Shown piece after piece: positions 35,000 to 43,545 of a stretch of DNA of 64,000 bases. The DNA is from Saccharopolyspora indica (GTDB lineage Bacteria; Actinomycetota; Actinomycetes; Mycobacteriales; Pseudonocardiaceae), in NCBI RefSeq assembly GCF_027853965.1, contig NZ_JAQGLB010000010.1, positions 124,001 through 188,000 on the forward strand. Reading direction: 5' to 3'. The notes below the pieces were generated by a model. It had not been told where the DNA came from, ran no database searches, and saw only the letters and a program-made list of their open reading frames with translations. The number at the start of each line of letters is the position of its first letter. Positions within the stretch are counted from its first letter, which is position 1. The position numbers and the translations under genes are program-made.

Positions 35000-36070
35000 A
35001 TGGACGATCGTGCTGCCGGGTGGGGCACGACCGCGCGGCGGGTGCTCCAGCTCGCCGCCGCCGTGCTCGCCCTGACCTCGTGCACGACCAGCCAGGTCGC
35101 CGCCCCACCGGAATCCCGCTGGGGCGAACCGGCGGTGGTCGCCGACGGACTCGGCGCGCCCTGGTCGATCGCGTTCCACGACGGCACCCCGTTGATCAGC
35201 GAGCGGGACACCGCCCGGATCGTCGAGCTGACCCCGACCGGGGACGCCCGCCCGATCGGCACGATCGCAGGAGTCGAGGGCACCGGCGAAGGCGGGCTCC
35301 TCGGAATCGCCGCGCGGGACGGGTACCTGTACGCGTACTTCACCGCAGGCGAGGAGAACCGGATCGAGCGCTACGCGCTCACCGGTGGCGCGGGGGCGCT
35401 GCGCCTCGGCGCACCGCAGGCGGTCCTCGGCGGGATTCCCGCCGCCGGCATCCACAACGGCGGCCGCATCGCGTTCGGCCCGGACGGGATGCTCTACGCC
35501 ACCACCGGCGACGCCCAGGACCGCGGCAGCGCGCAGGACCTCGGCTCCCTGGCGGGCAAGATCCTCCGGATGACCCCGGACGGCGGTGTACCGCCGGACA
35601 ACCCGTTCCCCGGCTCGCTCGTGCACAGCTACGGCCACCGCAACGCGCAGGGCATCGCGTGGTCGGCGAACGCGACGATGTACGCCACGGAATTCGGCCA
35701 GAACACCTGGGACGAGCTGAACATCGTCGAACCCGGTGGCAACTACGGCTGGCCCGAGGTGGAGGGCATCGCCCACCAGGACGGGTTCATCGACCCCGTC
35801 CAGCAGTGGGACCCGGCGGACGCCAGTCCGAGCGGCATGACGATCGCGGGGGACACCGCCTACGTCGCGAACCTGCGCGGCGAGCGGATCCGCGAGATCC
35901 CGCTGACCGCCCCGGCAACCTCGGTCGAGCACTTCACCGGCGAGTTCGGCCGACTCCGCGACGTCGTCCTCGCCCCGGACGGCGAGCTGTGGATCCTCAC
36001 GAACAACACCGACGGCCGCGGCGACCCGCGCCCGGGCGACGACCACGTCCTGCGCACCGACCCCGACTGA
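35000..36070 (+). CDS. PQQ-dependent aldose sugar dehydrogenase-like lipoprotein
   Basis: 356 residues. N-terminal lipoprotein signal with LALTSC lipobox (Cys about 31), so membrane-anchored outside the cell. A GSDH/Asd beta-propeller follows: GLGAPWSIAFHDG, GEGGLLGIAARDGYLYAYFTAG, GIHNGGRIAFGPDGMLYATTGDAQDRGSAQDL, YGHRNAQGIAWS, FGQNTWDELNIVEPGGNYGWPEVEG and the final DVVLAPDGELWILTNNTDGRGDP are conserved in this family (quoted in pieces). His in GIHNGG and Asp in GDAQDR fit the active site. It oxidises aldoses using PQQ if the cofactor is available; no pqq genes are visible here. Confidence 0.9.
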   Translation: MDDRAAGWGTTARRVLQLAAAVLALTSCTTSQVAAPPESRWGEPAVVADGLGAPWSIAFHDGTPLISERDTARIVELTPTGDARPIGTIAGVEGTGEGGLLGIAARDGYLYAYFTAGEENRIERYALTGGAGALRLGAPQAVLGGIPAAGIHNGGRIAFGPDGMLYATTGDAQDRGSAQDLGSLAGKILRMTPDGGVPPDNPFPGSLVHSYGHRNAQGIAWSANATMYATEFGQNTWDELNIVEPGGNYGWPEVEGIAHQDGFIDPVQQWDPADASPSGMTIAGDTAYVANLRGERIREIPLTAPATSVEHFTGEFGRLRDVVLAPDGELWILTNNTDGRGDPRPGDDHVLRTDPD

Positions 36071-36119
36071 CCTGGCCGAATCACCTCGGACACCGCCGGT
36101 GCTGTGGGATCGTGATCGG

Positions 36120-36461
36120 GTGAACACGGGGCGCGCGGTGCTGCTGCTGACCTGCCTGGCCGTCGCAGGGCTCGGCGGATGGTTCGCGGTGGCGCGCTGG
36201 GACGACGCCAACAAGGTGGCCGCTTTCGCCTCGGCACTGGGCGCGGTCGCCGCGGTCGGAGTGGCCATCTGGGCCGCGCTGCGGACCTCCGCGCGGGGGC
36301 CGTCGGTGAGGGTGCGGCGCACCGGGCGCGCGGAAGCGCGGGGCGGTGGCTCGGCCAACAGCGGAGTGCGAGGCGGGGCAGCAGGTTCCGCGCGGGCCGA
36401 GAACACCGGTGACGCAGTGGCTGACGGAGGGGACGCCAACAGCGGTGCCAGACTCGACTGA
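36120..36461 (+). CDS. Small two-helix membrane protein with Gly/Asn-rich signalling-like tail (putative NLR effector)
   Basis: 113 residues from GTG 36120; no clear ribosome site, so the start could be the next GTG/ATG. Two hydrophobic segments (about 6-27 AVLLLTCLAVAGLGGWFAVA; about 36-58 AAFASALGAVAAVGVAIWAA) are followed by a 50-residue tail with two copies of a motif (TGRAEARGGGSANSGV and TGDAVADGGDANSGA). A third copy lies in the first 30 residues of the overlapping NACHT-like ATPase gene. The reading frames overlap by 17 bases. Matching short motifs on a membrane effector and an adjacent NLR are the pattern of paired signalling domains in bacterial conflict systems. Likely role by analogy: membrane-disrupting effector. 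Confidence 0.6.
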   Translation: MNTGRAVLLLTCLAVAGLGGWFAVARWDDANKVAAFASALGAVAAVGVAIWAALRTSARGPSVRVRRTGRAEARGGGSANSGVRGGAAGSARAENTGDAVADGGDANSGARLD

Positions 36462-39400
36462 CCGCGTGCGCATCGAGGCCTCCCGCACCGGTGATGCCGC
36501 CGCGGGGCCTGGTGGGTACGCCAACACGGGTGTGCACATCGGCGACGTGTACCTGCTGCCCGCGAGCCCGGTGCGGAGCGGCTACCTGCACCAGGTCCGC
36601 CGCATCGCACCGCCGGAGCTGCTGGCGCGGGAGCGGGAGCTCGCCGAGCTGACCGCGTTCTGCCGGAGCACCTCCCCGGCGGGTGCCTACATGTGGTGGC
36701 GCGCGCCCGCGTGGGCGGGCAAGACGGCGCTGATGTCGTGGTTCGCGCTGCACCCACCGCCGAACGTGCGGGTCGTGTCGTTCTTCATCACGGCCCGGCT
36801 GGCCGGGCAGAGCGGCCGGGCGGCCTTCGTCGACAACGTCCTGGAACAGCTTCAGGCGCTCGTCGGTGGACCGGCGGTGGCCGTGACCGACGCTGCCCGC
36901 GCCACCCGTCTGCTCGGGCTGCTCGACACCGCGGCGCACGCCTGCCGGGCCGCGGGCGAGACGCTGGTGCTCCTGGTCGACGGGCTCGACGAGGACCAGA
37001 GCGCCGACGCGGTCGTCGGCGAGGACCGCAGCATCGCCGCACTGCTGCCCGTGGAGCCCCCGGCCGGGATGCGGGTCGTCGTTGCGGGACGACCGAACCC
37101 GCCGATCCCCGGCGACGTGCCCGCGCACCACCCGTTGCGCACGGCCGCCGTCCACCCGCTGACCACTTCGGCGGCCGCGCAGGTGGCGCGAACCGACATG
37201 GAACGCGAGCTCTCGCGCCTGCTGCGCGGCTCGCCCGCCGAACAAGACCTGCTCGGCCTGCTCGTCGCCGCGGGCGGCGGGCTGACCGGTGCCGATCTCG
37301 CGGAGCTCACCGGGCAGACCCGGCAGCAGGTCGACGACCAGCTGCGCACGGTCGCGAGCCGCAGCTTCACCCGGCGGGACAGCAGGTTCCGGCCGGGCGA
37401 GCTGCCGGACGTCTACCTGCTCGGCCACGAGGAGCTGCACGCCGGGGTCGTCGCCGCACTCGGCGACGAACGCCTCGCGACCCACCGGTCGCGGCTGCAC
37501 GAGTGGGCCGACCGGTACCGCGACCGCCGCTGGCCGCGGGGCACGCCCGAATACCTGCTGCACGGCTACCACTCGATGCTGCTCGCCTCCGGCGACACCG
37601 CGCGGGCGATCGAACTGAGCACCGACCCCGATCGCCACCACCGCATGCTCGACGCCTCCGGCGGCGACGCGCACGCGATGGACGAGATCGAGCTGCTGCT
37701 CGACACGCTCGCGGACGCCGACCCGGTCGATCTGCCCGCCACCGCGAGGCTGGCCGTGCACCGCGATCACCTGCGAATTCGCGGTATCGGCATCCCTGCC
37801 CGACTACCTGCGGTGTGGGCTGCGCTGGGCTTCTACGACCGCGCGCTCTCCCTAGCCCGTTCGGTGGGCGCGCGTGGCCCCAGGACGGAGTCGCTGGTGT
37901 CCACCGCGGATGCTCTGTTCGCCGCTGGGCAGTCCGAACTCGCGCACCAGGCCATCGACCAGGTGGTCGCGGAGGCCTGCGCGGATTCCTTCCTGCTCGA
38001 ACGGGAAGGCCGGTTGTCGGCGGCGATGACGTCGTTGGCCAAGGCGGGCGAGATCGACCGGGTCGCCGACGTGGACCGCCTCACCAGCGGGCGAGGTCAC
38101 CGGCGTGCCGCGCTGCTGGCCGCCGCAGGCGAACTGGCCGACTCGGGAGCCCGTGCGCGAGCTCAGGCGTTGCTCCGCGAGTTCGAGTTGGCGGCGCGCG
38201 AGCCATTCCGGAGCCCGGCCAGAACGGCTGTGGAGCTCGCGAAGTTCGCCCGTGCGCTGGCGGTGATCGGCGATCGCAAGCGGGCCTGGGGCCTGATCGC
38301 GCGGGCCCGGGATCTGGCACTGGCTCCGGACGACCCGGACGGGGGAGCGGAGTCCTCGCTCGCGGTGGTGCGTTGCCTCAACGCACTGGGCGCGCGCCGA
38401 CGGGCGCGTGCACACGCCAGGAAGGCCACCTCGCTCGTGCGGCGGCACACCGATGCGCATCCGATCCGGGCGCTGGAGAACGCGGTGCGGGCGTTGGCCG
38501 AGGCCGGGCACTTCGCCCGCGCGTACGGACTCGTCAGGAAGATCACCGAGCCCTCGGATCGAAAGCACTGCGCGGAACACCTGGCGGTCGCCTGCGCCCG
38601 CCAAGGCGACGCCTACTGGGCAGCGGCGCTTCTCGACGGGTTGATGGACGACTTCAACATCGCGCACATCCTGGGCAAGGTCGGTCTGGCGTTTGCGCGC
38701 GCCGACGATTGCGTGGGAGCGCGCGTGGTCGCAGTCAGGCTGCGCGACGAGTTCGCCCACCACGTCCGCAACCCCGGCCCCGCCATCGTGGACGCGACGA
38801 AGATCTTCTGCGCCCTCGGTGAGCTCGACGCCGCAGAAGCCACCGCGCGGAGCACCACGGGTTCTTGGATCCCTGCCGAAGGTCTCACCGCGGTGGCCGA
38901 GTCCCTCGCCGGACGCGGGGACACCAGCCGAGCTGAGTCGCTGTTGCGGCAGGTGGAGGCCGCAGTGCTGGGCAGCCAGATCATGGATCGGCAGTCCGAC
39001 GGGTACGTGACCACCGCCAAGGCGTTGATCACGGCAGGAGATCTGACCAGTGCCCGAGTCATCGCCGACCGGCTTCCCGATCCTCTTCAACGGGCGGAGC
39101 TGCTGCACGCCGAAGTCATCGCCGGGGTGGCGGACCCGGACTCGGCAACCCGCCTGATCGAGCTCGCCGAGGAGGTGAAGGAGACCGCGGGGGAGCAGGA
39201 CCGCGGCAACGAGAGCGTGCGGGCGCTGGCCTGGGCGGCAGCTGCGCTGCTGCGATCGGGTGACGTGGACCGGGCGCATCGGTGGCTCCGCGAGGCGGAA
39301 GCCCTGATCGACGGCGGTCGGCGGGCCAATGCCCCGGGCGCGGCGATCACGATGGCCCTCGTGCACGCTGGTGAGCCGCAGCGAGCGCTCGACTTCGTGC

Positions 39401-40107
39401 ACCGGAACCGCGGCGCCGGATGGGAGGTGTCGTACCAGGCCCTGCTCGCAGCGGGCCGGCCGGACTCGGCCAGCGAACTCGCCCGCGATGTCGAGGCGTG
39501 GTACGCCGATGTGCCGTCACCCGACGGCCGGATCGTCTTGCGCGCGATGCTCGTCGAGCCGCTGATCGCGGTGGGCGAAGCCGACCGCGCCCGCACCATC
39601 GCCCGCGACGTGATCGCCTACCTGCGGGCCACGCCCGAACCCGATCCGCCGCTGAGCAGCGAGCTCGCGGTGCTGGTCGCAGGTGTGCTGGCCGTGCACG
39701 ATCCTCGCGAGGTGCCGGACGTCGTCGAACGGGTCGTCGGCAGGATTCGTGCCCAGGCCAGCACGGTCTGGTACCTCGATCAGGGCGGGTTGGCCGCGCC
39801 GGTGGCCAGAGCCATGGTGAGGGCGGGTGATCTCGACGGCGCGCTCGCGCTGAACGCCGTGCTCACCGATGCCACTCAACGCGCCTGGGTGTTGAGGGCG
39901 ATCGCCGTGGCTCTGCTGGCCGACGGTGATGCGGCCGCAGCCCGCCCGCTGCTCGCCGAGGCGCTGCGGTCGAGCGACAGCAGCGAGTGGAGCTGCGTCG
40001 TGGAGGAGGCGGGCGACTTCCTGCCCGACGTCGTCGATGCGGTCGGCGCAGAGGTGGTCGCGCTGTTGCGGAGCGGCCAGCGGCGCTCGCGTCCCGATCA
40101 GCATTGA
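36445..40107 (+). CDS. NACHT-like STAND ATPase with helical-repeat C-terminus (bacterial NLR-like)
   Basis: 1220 residues from GTG 36445 (GTG 36466 also possible). The N-terminal motif TGDAAAGPGGYANTGVHIGD (about 13-32) matches the tail repeats of the preceding small protein. P-loop APAWAGKTA with Lys93, degenerate in its first Gly. LVLLVDGLDED (179-184) is a NACHT-style Walker B. RVVVAGRPNP (about 213) is a sensor-1-like Arg. A winged-helix-like region follows (about 270-340, LTGADLAELTGQTRQQVDDQL). About 400-1210 is an alpha-solenoid of irregular TPR-like repeats (ARAQALLREFELA, AYGLVRKITEPSDR, ALIDGGRR...). Expected function by analogy: ATP-dependent oligomerisation upon sensing a trigger via the solenoid, then recruiting the membrane partner. 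Experimental role unknown. Confidence 0.82.
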   Translation: MPDSTDRVRIEASRTGDAAAGPGGYANTGVHIGDVYLLPASPVRSGYLHQVRRIAPPELLARERELAELTAFCRSTSPAGAYMWWRAPAWAGKTALMSWFALHPPPNVRVVSFFITARLAGQSGRAAFVDNVLEQLQALVGGPAVAVTDAARATRLLGLLDTAAHACRAAGETLVLLVDGLDEDQSADAVVGEDRSIAALLPVEPPAGMRVVVAGRPNPPIPGDVPAHHPLRTAAVHPLTTSAAAQVARTDMERELSRLLRGSPAEQDLLGLLVAAGGGLTGADLAELTGQTRQQVDDQLRTVASRSFTRRDSRFRPGELPDVYLLGHEELHAGVVAALGDERLATHRSRLHEWADRYRDRRWPRGTPEYLLHGYHSMLLASGDTARAIELSTDPDRHHRMLDASGGDAHAMDEIELLLDTLADADPVDLPATARLAVHRDHLRIRGIGIPARLPAVWAALGFYDRALSLARSVGARGPRTESLVSTADALFAAGQSELAHQAIDQVVAEACADSFLLEREGRLSAAMTSLAKAGEIDRVADVDRLTSGRGHRRAALLAAAGELADSGARARAQALLREFELAAREPFRSPARTAVELAKFARALAVIGDRKRAWGLIARARDLALAPDDPDGGAESSLAVVRCLNALGARRRARAHARKATSLVRRHTDAHPIRALENAVRALAEAGHFARAYGLVRKITEPSDRKHCAEHLAVACARQGDAYWAAALLDGLMDDFNIAHILGKVGLAFARADDCVGARVVAVRLRDEFAHHVRNPGPAIVDATKIFCALGELDAAEATARSTTGSWIPAEGLTAVAESLAGRGDTSRAESLLRQVEAAVLGSQIMDRQSDGYVTTAKALITAGDLTSARVIADRLPDPLQRAELLHAEVIAGVADPDSATRLIELAEEVKETAGEQDRGNESVRALAWAAAALLRSGDVDRAHRWLREAEALIDGGRRANAPGAAITMALVHAGEPQRALDFVHRNRGAGWEVSYQALLAAGRPDSASELARDVEAWYADVPSPDGRIVLRAMLVEPLIAVGEADRARTIARDVIAYLRATPEPDPPLSSELAVLVAGVLAVHDPREVPDVVERVVGRIRAQASTVWYLDQGGLAAPVARAMVRAGDLDGALALNAVLTDATQRAWVLRAIAVALLADGDAAAARPLLAEALRSSDSSEWSCVVEEAGDFLPDVVDAVGAEVVALLRSGQRRSRPDQH

Positions 40108-40203
40108 CCGCTCGCCGGTCGAGCGGACCGCAGAACCCGCACGGGCTCAATCTCCCCGCCTCTGATCAGCGAGTTCTGCTTACCGCGAAGCGTCCACAAA
40201 GGC

Positions 40204-40235
40204 CGAATCGGGGAGTCGAAAACTCCATTCCGATT
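40204..40235. terminator. Hairpin after the NLR-like gene
   Basis: Nested arms GAATCGG/CCGATTC (40204-40210, 40229-40235) and GGAGT/ACTCC (40211-40215, 40221-40225) with loop CGAAA, about 100 bases after the stop. The rest of 40108-40432 has only a GTTGCG/CGCAAC inverted repeat (40287-40306) and no gene. Confidence 0.5.
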
Positions 40236-40432
40236 CGCGTCATCGCAGTACATCGGTGGCATGGTCCAACCATGTTACTCGACTGCGTTGCGTCACCGAG
40301 CGCAACTTCACCCTGTGATCAAATCGGCTGAATCCGGCCTATGTGGCCGGTTCTCGCGCGGCCCGGCCTGACGTAATGTGTCGCTCCATGCACACCGGAA
40401 GTTCCACCGTGCCCACCGGAGAAGGAGCTGGG

Positions 40433-42043
40433 TTGACGTCATTAAGCGAGCTCACGACCTCGGATGACGGACTATACGAGAACTCCCCCGCCGCCCCTCC
40501 AGGCCTCTCGCCTGTCGCAGCGGATATCCTGGATTTCTTGAGGTGGTACTCGAGGGAGCGGATCGATTCTCCCCGAATGGACAGTCGGCGGTCCGCCGAC
40601 CCTTGCATTGTTCCCGATTTCGCGAGTCACGGCTTATGGGGACTTCAAGTTCCCAGGAAATACGGCGGCCTGGAACTGAGCTACCGGGACACGTTCCGAA
40701 TCATGGAGCAACTCGGTGCGATCGACTGCAATTTGTTCGTCATGGTCGCGGTGCACAACATGGTCGGCATTCCACCGATCGCGCATCACGCCACTGAGGA
40801 CGTCAGGTCGCAAATTCTGCCTTTGCTGGCGCGGGGGCAGAGCTTGACCACGAGCGCGGCCAGCGAGCCCGGCATGGGCTCCGACCTGCGCGGAATGACC
40901 ACCCGAGCGGTCCGGCAGTCCGACGGGACGTATCTCCTGAACGGGATGAAACGCTGGATCAGCCTCGGCGGGTCGTCGCGATTCCTGAACATTTTCGCCC
41001 GGCTCTACGCCGAGGACGGCACCCCGCAGGGCTTTACCGGTTTTACCATCGACAGCCACACGCCCGGGTTCACGGTGGGTCCCGAAGTGCGCACTCTGGG
41101 TTTGCGGGCGGTTCCCCAAGTCACCCTGACCTTCGAGGACATGCGGGTGCCCGCGGTGTGGCGGCTCGGCGCCGAAGGCGACGGCCTTATCGCTGCGAAT
41201 TCTGCATTCATGCTGTCACGGTTGGTAATCGGCGCGGGCAGCATCGGCGCGATGAAGCGCTCGCTGGAGGTCGCGTCCCGATACGCGCGGCAGCGGCCCG
41301 TCGCCACCGGCTTGCTGATCGACAACGGCCGGACCCAGCAGATCCTCACCGAGGCCGCGGCGGCGACCCTGACCGTCGAGCTGCTGATGGATCACATCAC
41401 CACGATGCTCGACCAGGGCCAGCAGCCCCACGAGCTGCTGTACTTCGTCACGAAGATCATGTCCTCGGAAGAGCTCTTCACGGTCGTGGACCGGGCCGTG
41501 CAGATGCTGGGAGGCCGCGGCTTCCTGGACACCAACATCGTCGGCCAGTTCTACCGCGACTACCGGCTGATGCGGATCTTCGAGGGCGCGACCGAGGTCG
41601 TCACCCTCTACACGGGCCTGAAGGTCACCCGTTCCCCGAACACCTTCCAGGATCTCCTCGCCGCCATCCCCGGGGTGTCCCGCGAGGTCGTCTCCCTCAT
41701 CTCCGAGGCCGAGGAGTACGTGGCCCGCCGCGGTGCCACCGAGCAGGCGGAGCACATCCGGTACAACGTGCTCGGCGACCTGCTGTGCTGGTCCGTCCTG
41801 GCCGCGCTCACTAGCGCGGCGGAAGGCCGCTCCGAGATGCACGGCGTCGCGGCCGAGTGGTGCGCGCACCGCCTGCGGCGGAGGCTCATGGAGGCCCGTC
41901 GCGACGTTCGGTTGGACCTGCCGAGCAAGGAGGCGCTGCTGCAGCACATCGCGGGCTACGAGGCGGACATCGGCGACACCGATCAGCGCCGGGCCGGCGA
42001 AGAGCACGGCCTGGACCCGCTGCTGCACCGACCCGTCAGGTGA
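40433..42043 (+). CDS. Acyl-CoA dehydrogenase family protein, long form, with TTA codons
   Basis: 536 residues from TTG 40433, chosen because AAGGAG ends five bases before it; ATG 40388 would add 15 residues but has no ribosome site. Acyl-CoA dehydrogenase core: SAASEPGMGSDLRGM (FAD/substrate loop), LNGMKRWISLGG, the middle beta-domain, and RIFEGATEVVTLYTG holding the usual catalytic Glu region. The C-terminal 150 residues extend beyond the ordinary 380-400-residue enzyme. Codon 4 and codon 68 are TTA (40442-40444 and 40634-40636), rare in actinomycetes and read by bldA tRNA, so expression may depend on developmental stage. The 5' third is visibly less GC-rich than its neighbours, suggesting recent transfer. 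Confidence 0.82.
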   Translation: MTSLSELTTSDDGLYENSPAAPPGLSPVAADILDFLRWYSRERIDSPRMDSRRSADPCIVPDFASHGLWGLQVPRKYGGLELSYRDTFRIMEQLGAIDCNLFVMVAVHNMVGIPPIAHHATEDVRSQILPLLARGQSLTTSAASEPGMGSDLRGMTTRAVRQSDGTYLLNGMKRWISLGGSSRFLNIFARLYAEDGTPQGFTGFTIDSHTPGFTVGPEVRTLGLRAVPQVTLTFEDMRVPAVWRLGAEGDGLIAANSAFMLSRLVIGAGSIGAMKRSLEVASRYARQRPVATGLLIDNGRTQQILTEAAAATLTVELLMDHITTMLDQGQQPHELLYFVTKIMSSEELFTVVDRAVQMLGGRGFLDTNIVGQFYRDYRLMRIFEGATEVVTLYTGLKVTRSPNTFQDLLAAIPGVSREVVSLISEAEEYVARRGATEQAEHIRYNVLGDLLCWSVLAALTSAAEGRSEMHGVAAEWCAHRLRRRLMEARRDVRLDLPSKEALLQHIAGYEADIGDTDQRRAGEEHGLDPLLHRPVR

Positions 42044-42112
42044 CGAGACGCGGCGCGGCGTGCGTGGGCTGCACCCCGGATAGCTCACTCACGCCGCACC
42101 GCATCGTCGGGC

Positions 42113-42640
42113 TCAGCGCTGCGCTTCGCCTCGCGGCCCGCGCTGCTGGATGCTCTGCATCACGCGATTCGCGAAGTCCTTGATCAGCGGGACGTCCCAC
42201 TTCCGCTGCTCGGTGTCCACCACGCACACCGTGCCCAGGGCGGTGCCGTCCCGGTCGCGCAGGGCCATTCCGAGGTAGCTCTCGACCGCCATGGATTCCA
42301 CCAGGACGTTGCCGACGAAGAAGCGGGGGTGGTCGGCGACGTTCTCCAGCGGGAACGCGACCTCGCGCTTCATGGTGTGCGGGCACCACCCGGCGTTCTT
42401 CGGCATCTTCACCAGCGCCGAGGTGTCTCCCTCCTTCATGTGGATCCCGACGAAGTTCTGGTGGTGCTCGTCGAAGAGGTTCACGACCGCCGCTTGAGCG
42501 CCGAACGCCTTCACCATGTCTTGGGCGTAGGCGTTGAGCTCCTGGTCGCGCTCGACTCCTAAGAGCCCGTACTCGCGGAGACGAGCCGCTCGCGTCCTCG
42601 TCGGGGTCGTGGTGTTCCAACCTGCCCTGGGGTTCGTCAA
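42113..42640 (-). CDS. GAF-domain protein
   Basis: 175 residues, TTG start at 42640 (uncertain; upstream GGGATGG is only a fair site). One GAF domain: LLGVERDQELNAYAQDMVKAFGAQAAVVNLFDEHHQNFVGIHM, WCPHTMKREVAFPLENVADHPRF, YLGMALRDRDGTALGTVCVVD (quoted in pieces). Cyclic-nucleotide or redox sensing is typical of the fold; free-standing GAF proteins in actinomycetes are often anti-sigma or signalling adaptors. Codon 27 is TTA (42560-42562). Convergent with the acyl-CoA dehydrogenase. Confidence 0.82.
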   Translation of the reverse strand: MTNPRAGWNTTTPTRTRAARLREYGLLGVERDQELNAYAQDMVKAFGAQAAVVNLFDEHHQNFVGIHMKEGDTSALVKMPKNAGWCPHTMKREVAFPLENVADHPRFFVGNVLVESMAVESYLGMALRDRDGTALGTVCVVDTEQRKWDVPLIKDFANRVMQSIQQRGPRGEAQR

Positions 42641-42649
42641 TGCTCAAAG

Positions 42650-43271
42650 ATCCATCCCTTTCGGAGTGGGCAGCAAGCCGTCACGGCCTGAATGCCCTCC
42701 GCCTGGCCCTGCGGCCTACTCTTTCAGAAGGCATCCGACCGTGGCGTTGTGGCCGTCCATGCGCTGACCGTGATGCGCGCAGGTGCTGCTCATCGGTCCT
42801 GGACGCGACGGGATCACCGCTCCAGCACGCCTGCTGGCGGGTCGCCCTCACCACGACCGCTCCGGCCGGGTTGGCGGACATCGTGATCACGTGGCCGGGC
42901 GACGCGTCCGGGAACCGATCGTCGGTCATGTCGATCAGTATGCACCTTGGCCGCCGACGTTCCGGTGCCCGTCGTCGTGCGGTTTTGCGGTCCCGCCGCC
43001 GCCATCGCTCTGAGTGCTGGAGAAGCCGATGTTGATCACCGGCCGTTACGCCGTCCGGGTGAAGCAGGCGGTGTTGACCTGAGTTGTCGACGGTCAGTGC
43101 TTCCCTGTACTTCCATCGAGTGAAGATCGTGCCGTTGCGGAGGAGCGCGCCCCGGAGATCGTTCACCTTCCACAAAGGCCGCCGCAGGTCCTCGACGGAC
43201 TGGAGGCCGCGGAGCGAGCCCAGCCGGTCCGTGCCCACGGGACACCCTCGGGTCAGGCGATGAGGAAGAGG
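42650..43271. other. No supportable gene; possibly decayed sequence
   Basis: A 620-base stretch between the GAF gene and the tRNA cluster. Short open frames exist on both strands (for example a minus-strand frame at 42681-43238 starting MGTDRLGSLRGLQSVED), but none has a recognisable domain, a good start or sustained codon bias. It may be remnants of inserted DNA next to the tRNA genes. Confidence 0.4.
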
Positions 43272-43303
43272 CCAAAAGAAAAGGTCGCCATGGCCGGCCG
43301 ACC
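43272..43303 (-). terminator. Terminator of the three-tRNA cluster
   Basis: On the minus strand, arms GGTCG / CGACC (43303-43299, 43287-43283) are followed by TTTTCTTTT (43282-43274). A second hairpin, CTCCGC-a-GCGGAG within CGAACC/GGTTCG, lies at 43305-43332 between it and tRNA-Val. Confidence 0.6.
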
Positions 43304-43350
43304 GCGAACCACGCTCCGCAGCGGAGGGTTCGTTGACCTGAAAGAAGAAT

Positions 43351-43425
43351 TGGTGCGCGATACTGGGATTGAACCAGTGACCTCTACCGTGTCAAGGTAG
43401 CGCTCTCCCACTGAGCTAATCGCGC
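43351..43425 (-). tRNA. tRNA-Val (GAC)
   Basis: Complete cloverleaf: acceptor GCGCGAT/ATCGCGC, D arm GCTC/GAGC, anticodon stem CTACC/GGTAG with loop TTGACAC, T arm ACTGG/CCAGT with TTCAATC. The CCA end is encoded (43353-43351). First-transcribed order is Gly, Cys, Val. Confidence 0.97.
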
Positions 43426-43426
43426 G

Positions 43427-43498
43427 AGGCGGAGGCGGGAATCGAACCCGCGTACAGGGCTTTGCAGGCCCTTGCCTAAGCCACTCGGCCACTCCGCC
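43427..43498 (-). tRNA. tRNA-Cys (GCA)
   Basis: Acceptor GGCGGAG/CTCCGCC, anticodon stem AGGGC/GCCCT with loop CTGCAAA, T arm CGGG...CCCG around TTCGATT, discriminator U as expected for Cys. CCA is not encoded. Only one base separates it from tRNA-Val. Confidence 0.96.
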
Positions 43499-43545
43499 GG
43501 ACTCCGCATCCACACCTGAGTCGGCTGGAACGCCAGAGGATCCAG

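Noticed and set aside
33221..36757. A continuous 1178-codon minus-strand frame
   Set aside because: Only the last part is real (FMN reductase); the rest is antisense to glucose-dehydrogenase and NLR-like genes.
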